Origin: Azospirillum brasilense
GTDB lineage: Bacteria > Pseudomonadota > Alphaproteobacteria > Azospirillales > Azospirillaceae
Direction: 5' to 3'
DNA: 64,000 nucleotides
Assembly (NCBI RefSeq): GCF_005222205.1
Contig: NZ_CP032348.1
Location: 597,001 to 661,000 of the forward strand
A program made the position numbers and the translations under genes. Of this stretch, positions 36,554-45,743 are shown one piece after another. The first letter of the stretch is position 1; every line of letters begins with the position of its first letter. Below the pieces are notes generated by a model that saw only the letters and a program-made list of their open reading frames with translations, searched no databases and had not been told where the DNA came from.

Positions 36554-37731
36554 GCGAAGAGGTCCTCGGCGATGGCGAGAAGCGCGGAGTCGCTGCCGCG
36601 CGGGCCGATGAGCGACAGGCCGAGCGGGCAGCCCTGGAGCCGCGCCGCGGGAATGGAAACTTGCGGCAGGCCGGCCAGACCGGCGGGGCAGAGGATCGCC
36701 AGCGCCCGACCGCGCTCCGCGTCCACCGCCGCCCCCGACGAGCCGCGCAGCGGCGCGATGCCCGGCGCGCTGGGCAGGACGATCAGCCCGTCCGCCCCCA
36801 ACAGCTCGTCCATCCGCCGGCGGATGCCCTCCCGCGTCTGCACCGCCGCGCGGGCCAGCGCGGGGTCGAGCGTGGCCGCCGCGGCGAAGCGGTCGCGCAC
36901 GCCCGGCCCGAAGGACGGCTTCACCGCTTCGATCCAGGCGCCGTGCGCCGCCCAGGCCTCGGCGGCCTGAATCGTCTGGAAGACGGGGCGCCATCGGTCC
37001 AGCCCCTCTGGGGCCAGCGTCACGCCGTCCGCCGACCCGAACCGCTCGCGCAGCCGCTCCACGGCCGGGGCGAGGGCGGCGCGCACCGCCTCCCCCGCCA
37101 CGGCGAAGGCGTCCTCGGCGACCAGCAGGCGGCGGAAGGCCAGATCGGGCCCCAGGGTGGACGACGGCGGCAGCAGCACCGCCCCGACGCGGCGGAGCAG
37201 CGCCGCCTCCCACGCGAACCAGCCCACCGTGTCGAAGCTCGGCGCCAGGGGAACGGAGCCGTCCAGCGGAACCGCCCCGTGGGTGGGCCGGATGCCGTAG
37301 AGGCCGCAATAGCTCGCCGGCAGGCGGACCGATCCGCCGGTGTCGGTCCCGATGGCGAAGTCCACCGCCCCGCCCGCCACCGCAGCGGCCGACCCGCTGG
37401 AGGAGCCGCCGGGGATGCGGCCGGGCGCCTTCGGATTCTCCGGCGTGCCGTAATGGGCGTTCTCGCCGGCCAGGCTCCAGGCCAGCTCGTCGGTCAGAGT
37501 CTTGCCGGCGACGCGCGCCCCGGCATCGAGCAACCGCTGCACGGCGGGCGCGGTCTCCCGCGGGATCTCGTGGGTGCGCAGCCAGTCCGGGTTGCCGGCG
37601 CCGGTGGGCAGGCCGGCAATGTGGAACAGGTCCTTCACCGCGAAGCGCAGCCCGGCCAGCGGGCCGTCCGCGGCTCCGGCGACCTCGGTCCGGCCGTAGG
37701 GGACGAAGGCGTTCAGGGGGTCGTTCGGCAT
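36550..37731 (-). CDS. Amidase-signature family hydrolase
   Basis: This 393-residue amidase carries the Ser-cisSer-Lys triad: Lys in LRFAVKDLFHIAG, the Gly/Ser loop GRIPGGSSSGSAAAVA, and the nucleophile Ser in GTDTGGSVRLPASYCGLYGIRPTHG. It hydrolyses a carbon-nitrogen bond of an amide or ureido acid in the cytoplasm. It is coupled by overlap to the HpxZ/AtzH-like gene and follows the molybdenum hydroxylase genes, so it likely opens or trims a product of ring hydroxylation. AtzE/HpxY, ureidomalonase or a plain indoleacetamide-type amidase cannot be separated by eye. Confidence 0.85.
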   Translation of the reverse strand: MPNDPLNAFVPYGRTEVAGAADGPLAGLRFAVKDLFHIAGLPTGAGNPDWLRTHEIPRETAPAVQRLLDAGARVAGKTLTDELAWSLAGENAHYGTPENPKAPGRIPGGSSSGSAAAVAGGAVDFAIGTDTGGSVRLPASYCGLYGIRPTHGAVPLDGSVPLAPSFDTVGWFAWEAALLRRVGAVLLPPSSTLGPDLAFRRLLVAEDAFAVAGEAVRAALAPAVERLRERFGSADGVTLAPEGLDRWRPVFQTIQAAEAWAAHGAWIEAVKPSFGPGVRDRFAAAATLDPALARAAVQTREGIRRRMDELLGADGLIVLPSAPGIAPLRGSSGAAVDAERGRALAILCPAGLAGLPQVSIPAARLQGCPLGLSLIGPRGSDSALLAIAEDLFA

Positions 37732-37772
37732 GATGCGGTGGTCAATCTCACGTTCGCAAACGGCACTGCAAT

Positions 37773-37796
37773 CCCCTCTCCCGCCCCGGGAGAGGG
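37773..37796. repeat. Family A minimal repeat (single palindromic arm)
   Basis: Only one outer arm, CTCTCCCGCCCCGGGAGAGG with a few flanking bases, is present. It is tightly placed between the amidase start and the coxG-like stop codon, which begins one base later. Confidence 0.75.
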
Positions 37797-37797
37797 A

Positions 37798-38445
37798 TTA
37801 TCGGGAACGACTGTGGTTGTCTTGCAGAGAGCGACCGCCGAAGAGGCCACGCAGCCAATCCTTCAACATCACCCACAGCAGATTGCCAGCGTTCAGTTCC
37901 TTGGCAGGTTCGGGGGCGGCCTCGGGGACGGGTTCGGGAACCGGGGCGGCCACCGCGTCCGAGGACGCAGCCTCCACCTGTTCCACCGCCGGCGCGGTCG
38001 CGGCGAGCTTGGCTTCCAGGTTGCGGGCGAACTCGGCGGTCAGGCGGTTGGCGATCTCCTGCACGATGGCGCCCCGGCTGAACTGGGCCAGCACGCCGGT
38101 CAGCGTGAAATCGACGGTCAGGTCGATGCGCGTGCCCGGCCCTTCCTCCAGCACCGCGAAGGTCACGTCGGCCTTGGCGCGGGAGTTGTTCTTGGGGTCC
38201 GTGCCCTGGCCGTGGATGACGCCGGTGTGGGTCGCCTCGTCCATCGTCAGCGTGCCCTCGCCGGCGAAGGCGGCGGCGATCGGGCCGAGCTTCACGCGCA
38301 TCTGCCCGAAGATCCGGTCGCCCTCGCGCGGCTTGGTCAGCGAGGCGCCGGGCATGCAGGCGATCACCTGCTCCACATCGCCGAGCAGCGGCCAGACGCG
38401 GGCGCGCGGGAAGTTGACGGCAAGGGTCTGGGTCATGGTCGGCAT
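37798..38445 (-). CDS. CoxG-like SRPBCC family protein
   Basis: This 215-residue protein resembles CoxG, a membrane-linked accessory of molybdenum hydroxylases of the CO dehydrogenase family. The SRPBCC domain (about 5-150) reads LAVNFPRARVWPLLGDVEQVIACMPGASL, GQMRVKLGPIAAAFAGEGTL and DLTVDFTLTGVLAQFSRGAIVQEIANRL. An Ala/Pro/Glu linker follows and then an amphipathic tail LLWVMLKDWLRGLFGG that may bind the membrane. The start at 38445 has GGGGTAAG upstream; an ATG three codons on is less supported. It follows the 2Fe-2S subunit gene by four bases. Confidence 0.88.
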   Translation of the reverse strand: MPTMTQTLAVNFPRARVWPLLGDVEQVIACMPGASLTKPREGDRIFGQMRVKLGPIAAAFAGEGTLTMDEATHTGVIHGQGTDPKNNSRAKADVTFAVLEEGPGTRIDLTVDFTLTGVLAQFSRGAIVQEIANRLTAEFARNLEAKLAATAPAVEQVEAASSDAVAAPVPEPVPEAAPEPAKELNAGNLLWVMLKDWLRGLFGGRSLQDNHSRSR

Positions 38446-38449
38446 GGGC

Positions 38450-38934
<485 letters not shown>

Positions 38935-38938
<4 letters not shown>

Positions 38939-39747
38939 GACATCACCTGCGCGATGGCGCGCTTCAGCGCGACGGTGTGGGTCCGAAGGGCGATGGGGTC
39001 GTCCGCGGCGGGGCTGCCGGCGAGATGAGCGGCCATGGCCGCCTCGGTGCAGCCGTCCGCGAACAGGGCGGGGCCGTCGATCACCACCGGCTTGCCGGAG
39101 GTCGCCCCGGCGACGCAGCGCTGGACGCCGCGGGCCGGGTCGATCAGCACCGCGCCGGTGGCGTGGGAGAACTCGCCGGTCTTGCGGCAAACCTTGTAAT
39201 AGCCCCAGCGCGCCCGGTCGGACAGGGCGGGCACATGGATTTCCGCAACGATCTCGCCCGGCTGCAGGGCCGTCTCGAAGACGCCGAGGATGAAATCGGT
39301 CATCGGCACGCTGCGCCGTCCGTCCCGACCGGCCAGCACCACGTCGGCGCCGAGCGCGGTCAACACGTTCACCCAGTCCGCCGCCGGGTCGGCGTGGGCG
39401 AGGCTGCCGCCGATGGTGCCGCGGTTGCGCACCGCGCGGTAGGCGATCACCGCCGCCACGCTGGGAAGCACGCCGCGCGTCACGTCCGGGTAGTCGCCGT
39501 CCTCCAGCCGCGCGTGGGTGACGCAGGCCCCGATGACCAGCCGGTCGCCCTCCCGGCGGATCGCCTGAAGCTCGGCGATGCGGGTGATGTCCACCAGCAG
39601 CTCCGGCTGCGCCAGCCGCAGGTTCAGCATGGGGCCGAGCGACTGGGAGCCCGCGACGGGCCGCACCATCACATCCTCGCGCGACAGAAGCTCCAGCGCC
39701 GCGTCCAGCGTCGCCGGCTGCGCGTAGTCGAAATCGACCGCCTTCAT
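38935..39747 (-). CDS. Molybdenum hydroxylase FAD-binding subunit (CoxM-like)
   Basis: This 270-residue FAD subunit starts FDYAQPATLDAALELLSREDV and has VAGSQSLGPMLNLRLAQPELLVDI. The FAD-binding Gly motif reads VRNRGTIGGSLAHADPAADW, and the C-terminal CoxM domain runs from about residue 170. It overlaps both the large subunit gene (by four bases) and the CoxS gene (by four bases), so the three subunits are translated together. Confidence 0.93.
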
Positions 39748-42101
39748 GCCGCACCCCGCTCGCCCGCAATGGCGGAGAGAATCACTTCGGGCGTCATCGG
39801 CGCGTTCGTCACGGTGACGCCCAGAGGCTTCAGCGCGTCGTTGATGGCGTTGCAGATCGCGGCCGGCGGGGCGATGGCGCCACCCTCGCCGATGCCCTTC
39901 ACGCCGAACTCGGTGTAGGGCGAGGGCGTCAGCATGTGGATGATCCTCACGTGCGGGACCTCGGTGAATCCGGGGATCAGGTAATCCGCGAAGGTGGAGG
40001 CGAGCGGCTGGCCCTCCGCGTCGTAGGGCATCCGCTCGTAGAGCGCGGTGCCGACGCCCTGGGCGACGCCGCCGTAGATCTGGCCGTCGACGACCATCGG
40101 GTTGACCATGGTTCCGGCGTCCTCGACCACAACGTAATCGAGGATTTCGACCTGCCCGATCTCCGGGTCCACGGCCAACGCCACGGCGTGGGTGGCGTAG
40201 GAGAAGGTGCCGTGGTCGCTGCCCGGCTTGTAGCCGGCGGTGACCTCCAGCCCGCCGCGGTCCACGTCGGCGGGAAGGAGCTGAGGCGCGCGGTACCAGG
40301 TGTGGGCGATCTCACGGATGGTCACCGCGGCGGCCCCGGCCTTCACCGACCCGCCCTCCAGAACCACCCCGTCCGGACCGGCCTGCATCAGATGCGCGCC
40401 GATCTTGCGCAGCCGCTCGGCGAGCGTGCGGCAGGCAGTAGCGACGGCGCCGCCGGCCATGACCATGCTGCGCGATCCCCAGGTGCCCGTCGAATAGGGC
40501 GTCAGGCCGGTGTCGCCGTGCACCAGCTTGATCTTCTCCAGCGGGATGCCCAGCACCTCGTGCGCGACCTGGGCGAAGGTGGTCTCCATGCTCTGGCCGT
40601 GCGACTGCACGCCGACGCGCAGTTCCAGCCCGCCGTCCGGGGTGATGCGGGCCTGCGCCTGCTCGTGCCCCGGCACCATGGGGATGCCCCAGCCGTGATA
40701 GACGGCGGTGCCGTGGGCCGACTGCTCGCAATAGGTGGCGAAGCCGACGCCGATCAGCCGGCCGTCCAGCTCTCCGTTTTTCTGGCGGGCGCGCCAGCCC
40801 TCCAGCTCGATGGCGGCGACGGCGCGGCGGACGGATTCGGGATAGTCGCCGCTGTCGAAATGCTTCTTCGTCACGTTGTCGAAGGGCATCTTCTCCGGCG
40901 GGACGAGGTTTTCCAGCCGGACCTGCCACGGCTCCCGCCCAACGGCGTCGGCCACGGCGTCGATCATCTGCTCCATGGCGAAGCACACGCCGGTGCGCGC
41001 CACGCCGCGGTAGGGAACGATCGGCGGCTTGTTGGTGCAGACGGAGAAGGTGCGGCAGCGGTAATGCGCGAAGTCGTAGGGGCCGGGCAGGATGCTGCCG
41101 ACCTGTGCGGCCTCCAGGCAGGCGGAGAAGGGATAGACGGAGTAGGCGCCGGCATCGACCCAGGCGTCGGCCTCAATCCCCAGCAGCCGCCCGCGCGAGT
41201 CGGCGTAGGCGGTGATCTCGTAATGGTGCTCACGGGCGTTGGCGGCGGCGACCAGATGCTCCCGCCGGTCCTCGGTCCAGCGGACGGGGCGGTCGAGCCG
41301 CATGGCGATCCAGGCGGCCACGATCTCCTCCGGCTGGAGCAGGCCCTTCCAGCCAAAGCCGCCGCCGACATCCGGCGCCACCACGCGGATCAGCCCCTGG
41401 TCGAGGTCCAGGCATTCCGACAGGCCGGCGCGCACGATGTGCGGCATCTGGGTCGAGGTGGTCAGGACGAGCTGCTCGACGTGGCGGTCCCAGTGGGCGA
41501 CCGCGCCCTTGCCCTCCAGCGGCACCATGCACTGGCGCGCCGTGCGGATGGTGCGCGACACCTTCACCGGGGCGGTGGCCGCGATCTCCGCGATGTTCCC
41601 GCCGACGTTCGTCTCCAGGAAGACGTTGTCCGGCCAGTGGTCGTGCACCTTGGGCGCGCCCGGCGTCACCGCCTCCAGCATGTCGGAATTCACCGGCAGC
41701 TCGGCGTAATCGACGAAGACGGAGGCCGCGATGTCCTCCGCCTCGGCGCGGGTGGCGGCGACGCAGACGGCCACCGGCTCACCCACGAAGCGCACCTTGC
41801 CGTCGGCCAGCGCCGGCTGCTCCGACACCTTGAAGCCGGGCAGGCCCGACACGGCGCGGATCGGCTTGACGCCGCCCGCCGCCAGATCCGCCCAGGTGAA
41901 GACGGCGCCGCGGTGCTCCTCCGGGATCTCGATGCCGGTGATGGTGGCGTGGGCGACCGGGCTGCGCACGAAGGCCAGCTCCTTCATGCCGACCAGGGCG
42001 ATGTCGCCGACGAAGCGGCCCCGCCCGCGCAGCAGCCGGTCGTCCTCCTTGCGGCGGACCCGCGCGCCGACACCGGAACCGGCGGTGCTAACCTCTCCCA
42101 T
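39744..42101 (-). CDS. Molybdenum hydroxylase large subunit, xanthine dehydrogenase/CoxL family but not CO dehydrogenase
   Basis: This molybdopterin-cytosine-dinucleotide type subunit has 785 residues. The N-terminal domain reads RVRRKEDDRLLRGRGRFVGDI. The large Mo-binding domain has PDVGGGFGWKGLLQPEE, the active-site loop IVPYRGVARTGVCFAMEQMID, and the C-terminal GEGGAIAPPAAICNAINDAL with the catalytic Glu. CO dehydrogenase form I has a Cys loop (AYxCAFR); here the loop reads PYRGVAR, so the substrate is an organic ring or aldehyde. The HAAT importer upstream and the amidase downstream favour an N-heterocycle or aromatic amide. The nicotinate route at 57 kb lacks its own hydroxylase. Confidence 0.92.
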   Translation of the reverse strand: MGEVSTAGSGVGARVRRKEDDRLLRGRGRFVGDIALVGMKELAFVRSPVAHATITGIEIPEEHRGAVFTWADLAAGGVKPIRAVSGLPGFKVSEQPALADGKVRFVGEPVAVCVAATRAEAEDIAASVFVDYAELPVNSDMLEAVTPGAPKVHDHWPDNVFLETNVGGNIAEIAATAPVKVSRTIRTARQCMVPLEGKGAVAHWDRHVEQLVLTTSTQMPHIVRAGLSECLDLDQGLIRVVAPDVGGGFGWKGLLQPEEIVAAWIAMRLDRPVRWTEDRREHLVAAANAREHHYEITAYADSRGRLLGIEADAWVDAGAYSVYPFSACLEAAQVGSILPGPYDFAHYRCRTFSVCTNKPPIVPYRGVARTGVCFAMEQMIDAVADAVGREPWQVRLENLVPPEKMPFDNVTKKHFDSGDYPESVRRAVAAIELEGWRARQKNGELDGRLIGVGFATYCEQSAHGTAVYHGWGIPMVPGHEQAQARITPDGGLELRVGVQSHGQSMETTFAQVAHEVLGIPLEKIKLVHGDTGLTPYSTGTWGSRSMVMAGGAVATACRTLAERLRKIGAHLMQAGPDGVVLEGGSVKAGAAAVTIREIAHTWYRAPQLLPADVDRGGLEVTAGYKPGSDHGTFSYATHAVALAVDPEIGQVEILDYVVVEDAGTMVNPMVVDGQIYGGVAQGVGTALYERMPYDAEGQPLASTFADYLIPGFTEVPHVRIIHMLTPSPYTEFGVKGIGEGGAIAPPAAICNAINDALKPLGVTVTNAPMTPEVILSAIAGERGAA

Positions 42102-42125
42102 TCCCTGACCCTCTCGTTCTTCTTC

Positions 42126-42830
42126 TCAGCCGCCCAGATAGGCGCGCTGGATGTGGTCGTTGGCGAGCATGGCCTGCCCGGTTCCCTGCTCCATCACCTG
42201 CCCGCTTTCCAACAGGTAGGCGCGGTCGCACATGTCGAGCGCGGCGTAGGCGTTCTGCTCGACCATCAGCACGGTGGTCCCTTCCCGGCGGATGTCCGAC
42301 ACGATCTCGAAGGTGCGTTCCACGAGGTTGGGGGCGAGGCCGAGCGACGGCTCGTCGAAGAGCACGATCTTCGGGCGCGACATCAGCGCCCGCGCGATGG
42401 CCAGCATTTGCTGCTCGCCGCCCGACATGGTGCCGGCGGGCTGGTTCAGCCGCTCCTTCAGGCGGGGGAAGCGGTGGAACAGCCGCTCCATGTCCTGCAC
42501 CACCGCCTGATGGTCTCGGCGCAGATAGGCGCCCATTTCCAGGTTCTCGCGCACGGTCAGGTGGGGGAAGACGCGCCGCCCCTCCGGACAGTGGGCCACG
42601 CCCAGCGCCAGCACAGTGCGGGGTGCTGCATTGCCGATCTCCCGCCCCTCGAAGGTGATGCGGCCGGACGCCAGCGGCAGCAGGCCGCTGATGGCGCGCA
42701 GCGTGGTGGTCTTGCCGGCGCCGTTGGCGCCGATCAGGGTGACCAGCTCCCCCTCCTCCACCGTCAGCGAGACGTTGCGGAGCGCCGGGATCTGGCCGTA
42801 GCAGACGGTGATCCCCTCAACCTTTAGCAT
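42126..42830 (-). CDS. HAAT-type ABC transporter ATP-binding protein LivF, system 1
   Basis: This 234-residue ATPase is of the LivF type. Walker A is GANGAGKTTTLRAI, the signature is MSGGEQQMLAIARAL, and Walker B is IVLFDEPSLGLAP with LMVEQNAYAAL. It is the last transporter gene before coxL, 24 bases away, and its start overlaps the end of livG by 14 bases. The system probably imports the substrate of the hydroxylase rather than a branched-chain amino acid. Confidence 0.92.
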   Translation of the reverse strand: MLKVEGITVCYGQIPALRNVSLTVEEGELVTLIGANGAGKTTTLRAISGLLPLASGRITFEGREIGNAAPRTVLALGVAHCPEGRRVFPHLTVRENLEMGAYLRRDHQAVVQDMERLFHRFPRLKERLNQPAGTMSGGEQQMLAIARALMSRPKIVLFDEPSLGLAPNLVERTFEIVSDIRREGTTVLMVEQNAYAALDMCDRAYLLESGQVMEQGTGQAMLANDHIQRAYLGG

Positions 42831-43620
42831 GCTTCACCCCCTGGCCCAGATAGGCCTGGATCACGTCCGGATTGGCGCGGATGACCTCCGGCGGGCCTTC
42901 GGCGATGATGCGCCCGTGGTTCAGCACCACCACGCGGTCGGAGATGGTCATCACCATGCGCATGTCGTGCTCGACCAGCAGGATGGTCACGCCGCGGTCG
43001 CGGATGCGCTGGACGACGCCCATGAAGGCCTCCGTCTCCGACGGGTTCAGCCCGGCGGCGGGCTCGTCCAGCAGCAGCAGCTTCGGGTCGGCGGCCAGCG
43101 CGATGGCGATGCCGAGCAGCCGCTGCTCGCCGTAGGCGAGGTTGCCGGCCAGCTCGTCGGCGCGGTGCGACAGCCCGACGAAGGCCAGGATCTCCGCCAC
43201 CGCCGCCCGCATCCGCTCCGTCTCCGCCCGCACCGAGGCGAGACGCAGCAGCGCCCCCCAGGTCTCCGCCCGGCCCTGCCGGTGCATCCCGGTCAGCACA
43301 TTGTCGAAGACGGTGCAGCCGGCGAAGATGCTGGTGCGCTGGAAGGTGCGCACGACGCCCAGGCCCGCGATGCGGTTGGAGGACAGGCGCGTCAGGTCGG
43401 TGCCGCGGAACAGCACCTTGCCGCCGGTCGGCTTCAGGAAGCCGGTGATGACGTTGAAGGCGGTCGTCTTGCCCGCCCCGTTGGGGCCGATCAGGCTGAC
43501 GATCTCCCCCTCCGGCACGGCGAAGCTCATCGAGGCGATGGCGATCAGGCCGCTGAAGTGCACGGCGACCTCGCGCACTTCCAGGATCGGCGCGTCGGCG
43601 GTGTCGAGGGCGAGGCTCAT
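42817..43620 (-). CDS. HAAT-type ABC transporter ATP-binding protein LivG, system 1
   Basis: This 267-residue ATPase is of the LivG type. Walker A is GPNGAGKTTAFNVITGF. LGVVRTFQRTSIF marks LivG, LAYGEQRLLGIAIAL is the signature with Tyr-Gly instead of Ser-Gly as common here, and LLLLDEPAAGLNP is Walker B. The start at 43620 overlaps the permease stop by four bases. A longer frame upstream belongs to a shadow of livM. Confidence 0.92.
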   Translation of the reverse strand: MSLALDTADAPILEVREVAVHFSGLIAIASMSFAVPEGEIVSLIGPNGAGKTTAFNVITGFLKPTGGKVLFRGTDLTRLSSNRIAGLGVVRTFQRTSIFAGCTVFDNVLTGMHRQGRAETWGALLRLASVRAETERMRAAVAEILAFVGLSHRADELAGNLAYGEQRLLGIAIALAADPKLLLLDEPAAGLNPSETEAFMGVVQRIRDRGVTILLVEHDMRMVMTISDRVVVLNHGRIIAEGPPEVIRANPDVIQAYLGQGVKHAKG

Positions 43621-44654
43621 GCCGAGGTCTCCTTGCGCAGGCCCAGCGCCGTTGCGGCGACGCGCTTGCGGCGGCCGGCGAACCAGTTCTTCACCGCCGG
43701 AACGATGCCCTGCGGCAGGAAGAAGACGACCACGATCATGGCGACGCCGTAGATGATCCACTGCACCTCGGGCCGCGCCACCTCGCGCAGCACCTCGGGC
43801 AGGATGCCGAAGGCGAGGCCGCCGACGATCGGCCCGGCGAGCGTGCCCTTGCCGCCCGTCACCACCATGATGACCATGGTCACCGTGTAGATGAACATGA
43901 AGACGTCCGGATCGACGATGCGGATGTAGTGGGTGTAGAGCCCGCCCGCGGCCCCGGCCATGCCCGCCGCGATCACCGTGGCGACGACGAGATAGCGCGT
44001 CACGTCGATGCCGACCGAGCGCGCCAGCGACTCGTTCTCGCGCAGCGCCACCAGCGCCCGGCCCACCCGCGACTGCACCAGCCGCTGGATCACCAGGAAG
44101 CAGACCACCGCGACCGCCAGCACCAGAAGGTAGTTGTATTCCTTCTTGTAGAGCGGGATCACCCCGTCCCACGGCAGCCAGACCGACAGCGGCGGGATGT
44201 TGTTCAGCGCCATCGGCCCCTCGGTCAGGTCCACCCAGTTCAGCGCGACCATGCGCATGACCTGGGCGAAGCTGATGGTGACGATGACGAAGTAGGCCCC
44301 GCGCACCCGGAAGGCGAGCTTGCCGATCAGGAAGCCGAACAGCGCCGCCACCAGGATGCCGCCGAGGAAGGCGACCCACACCGGCTGCGGCCCCAGCACG
44401 AAGGGTTCCGCCCCGCCGAGATCCAGGTCGAAGCCCAGCGACAGCAGCGCGCTGGTGTAGGCGCCGATGCCGAAGAAGGCGATGTGGCCGAGGCTGAGCT
44501 GCCCGGTGTAGCCGAGCAGCAGGTTCAGGCTCATCGCCCCGATGATGAAGATGCCGGTCGAGGTCAGGACGTAGAGGATGTACTGGTCGCCCAGCCACAG
44601 CGGCCCGACCGCCATGAACAGGACGAACAGCCAGGGGAGGAGACGCGTCGTCAT
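43617..44654 (-). CDS. HAAT-type ABC transporter permease LivM, system 1
   Basis: This is a 345-residue inner-membrane permease with about eight to ten hydrophobic segments. The LivM pattern includes LNLLLGYTGQLSLGHIAFFGIGAYTSALL, FRVRGAYFVIVTISFAQVMRMVALNWVDLTEGPMAL, and MVVTGGKGTLAGPIVGGLAFGILPEVLRE (positions about 30-60, 115-150 and 265-295). It overlaps livH and livG by four bases each. An Arg/Lys-rich tail follows the last segment. Confidence 0.9.
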   Translation of the reverse strand: MTTRLLPWLFVLFMAVGPLWLGDQYILYVLTSTGIFIIGAMSLNLLLGYTGQLSLGHIAFFGIGAYTSALLSLGFDLDLGGAEPFVLGPQPVWVAFLGGILVAALFGFLIGKLAFRVRGAYFVIVTISFAQVMRMVALNWVDLTEGPMALNNIPPLSVWLPWDGVIPLYKKEYNYLLVLAVAVVCFLVIQRLVQSRVGRALVALRENESLARSVGIDVTRYLVVATVIAAGMAGAAGGLYTHYIRIVDPDVFMFIYTVTMVIMVVTGGKGTLAGPIVGGLAFGILPEVLREVARPEVQWIIYGVAMIVVVFFLPQGIVPAVKNWFAGRRKRVAATALGLRKETSA

Positions 44655-45523
44655 CCGATCCGCTCCTTCATGGCGAAGAGACCCTGGGGCCGCACGATCA
44701 GCACGGCGATGATCAGCAGGAAGCCCATGGCGTCGCGGTAGCCCGACGACAGGTAGCCGGCACCGAATTCCTCGGCGAGCGCCAGGACAAAGCCGCCGAT
44801 GGTGGCGCCGGGGATGTTGCCCAGCCCGCCCAGGATGACGATGGCGAAGGCCTTCAGCGCCACCAGATCGCCCATGGTCGGCGTGACCACGAAGATCGGG
44901 CCGAGCAGCGCCCCCGCCGTGGCGGCAAGGCCGGAGCCGAGCGCGAAGGTCAGCGTGTACATCAGCCCGCGGTTGACGCCCATCAGCGCTGCCGTGTCCG
45001 GGTCCTGGAAGGTGGCGCGCATGGCCACGCCGAGCTTGGTCCGGTTGATGAGCAGGTAGAAGCCGCCCAGCAGCAGCAGCGCCACACCCAGGACGAACAG
45101 CCGGTTCATGCCCACCGACACCGACCCGATCACCACCGGCTCGGTCGGGAAGGGGCTGGGCACGGACTTCGCGACACCTCCCCAGACCAGCTGCTCGCCG
45201 GCCTGCATAGCGATGCCGGCGCCGATCATCACCAGCATGGTGGTGTCGATGTCCGCGCCCTTCAGCGGGCGCAGCAGCGTGAATTCGATCAGCGCGCCCA
45301 GCGCCATGCCCAGCAATGCTGCCATCGCCAGGGACATGAAGAAGTTCAGCCCCATCATCCCGGCCAGCATGTAGGCCATGTAGGCGCCGAAGGTGTAAAG
45401 CTCGCCATGGGTGAAGTTGACCACGCGCATGATGCCGAAGATCAGCGTCAGGCCGATTCCCAGCAGCGCGTAGGTCCCCCCCAGGACCACGGCGTTCAAA
45501 AGGTGCTGCAGATGCGCTTCCAC
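44651..45523 (-). CDS. HAAT-type ABC transporter permease LivH, system 1
   Basis: This is a 290-residue permease with eight or so membrane segments. Pattern LGGTYALLGIGLTLIFGIMRVVNFTHGELYTFGAYMAYML opens the family, and IVILGGLGNIPGATIGGFVLALAEE and IAVLIVRPQGLF close it. The start is GTG at 45521-45523 with GGAGA upstream; no ATG matches the family N-terminus. A large family A-like repeat separates it from the binding-protein gene. Confidence 0.92.
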   Translation of the reverse strand: MEAHLQHLLNAVVLGGTYALLGIGLTLIFGIMRVVNFTHGELYTFGAYMAYMLAGMMGLNFFMSLAMAALLGMALGALIEFTLLRPLKGADIDTTMLVMIGAGIAMQAGEQLVWGGVAKSVPSPFPTEPVVIGSVSVGMNRLFVLGVALLLLGGFYLLINRTKLGVAMRATFQDPDTAALMGVNRGLMYTLTFALGSGLAATAGALLGPIFVVTPTMGDLVALKAFAIVILGGLGNIPGATIGGFVLALAEEFGAGYLSSGYRDAMGFLLIIAVLIVRPQGLFAMKERIG

Positions 45524-45548
45524 CGCGTGTCTCCATCCTTCTGTTCTT

Positions 45549-45725
45549 CCCTCTCCCCTCCGGGGAGAGGGTCAGGGTGAGGGGGCAGCGTGGGCTGCAA
45601 GCCCGCGCCAGGGGATTGCCAAGGGGCAGCATGCCCCTTGGTGGTGCGCCCAGAGGCGCACCGGCCCCCTCACCCTCCCCGCGCCTGCGGCGCGGGTCCC
45701 CTCCCTCTCCCCAGAGGGGAGAGGG
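45549..45725. repeat. Family A-like composite repeat between SBP and LivH genes
   Basis: CTCTCCCCTCCGGGGAGAGG and CTCTCCCCAGAGGGGAGAGG form the ends. Inside are nested inverted units, including GGGGCAGCATGCCCC, TGGTGCGCCCAGAGGCGCACC and CCGCGCCTGCGGCGCGG. It is longer than other copies. It sits inside the transporter operon and could set different SBP and permease levels. Confidence 0.8.
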
Positions 45726-45743
45726 CGTTTTTGGCAGGGATGC

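Noticed and set aside
39744..42101. Carbon monoxide dehydrogenase large subunit
   Set aside because: The active-site loop is PYRGVAR and lacks the Cys motif of form I CO dehydrogenase, so only the wider family name is used.
39936..42827. Long plus-strand open frame opposite coxL and livF
   Set aside because: This is the same high-GC antisense effect. The minus-strand genes have clear catalytic motifs and coupled starts.
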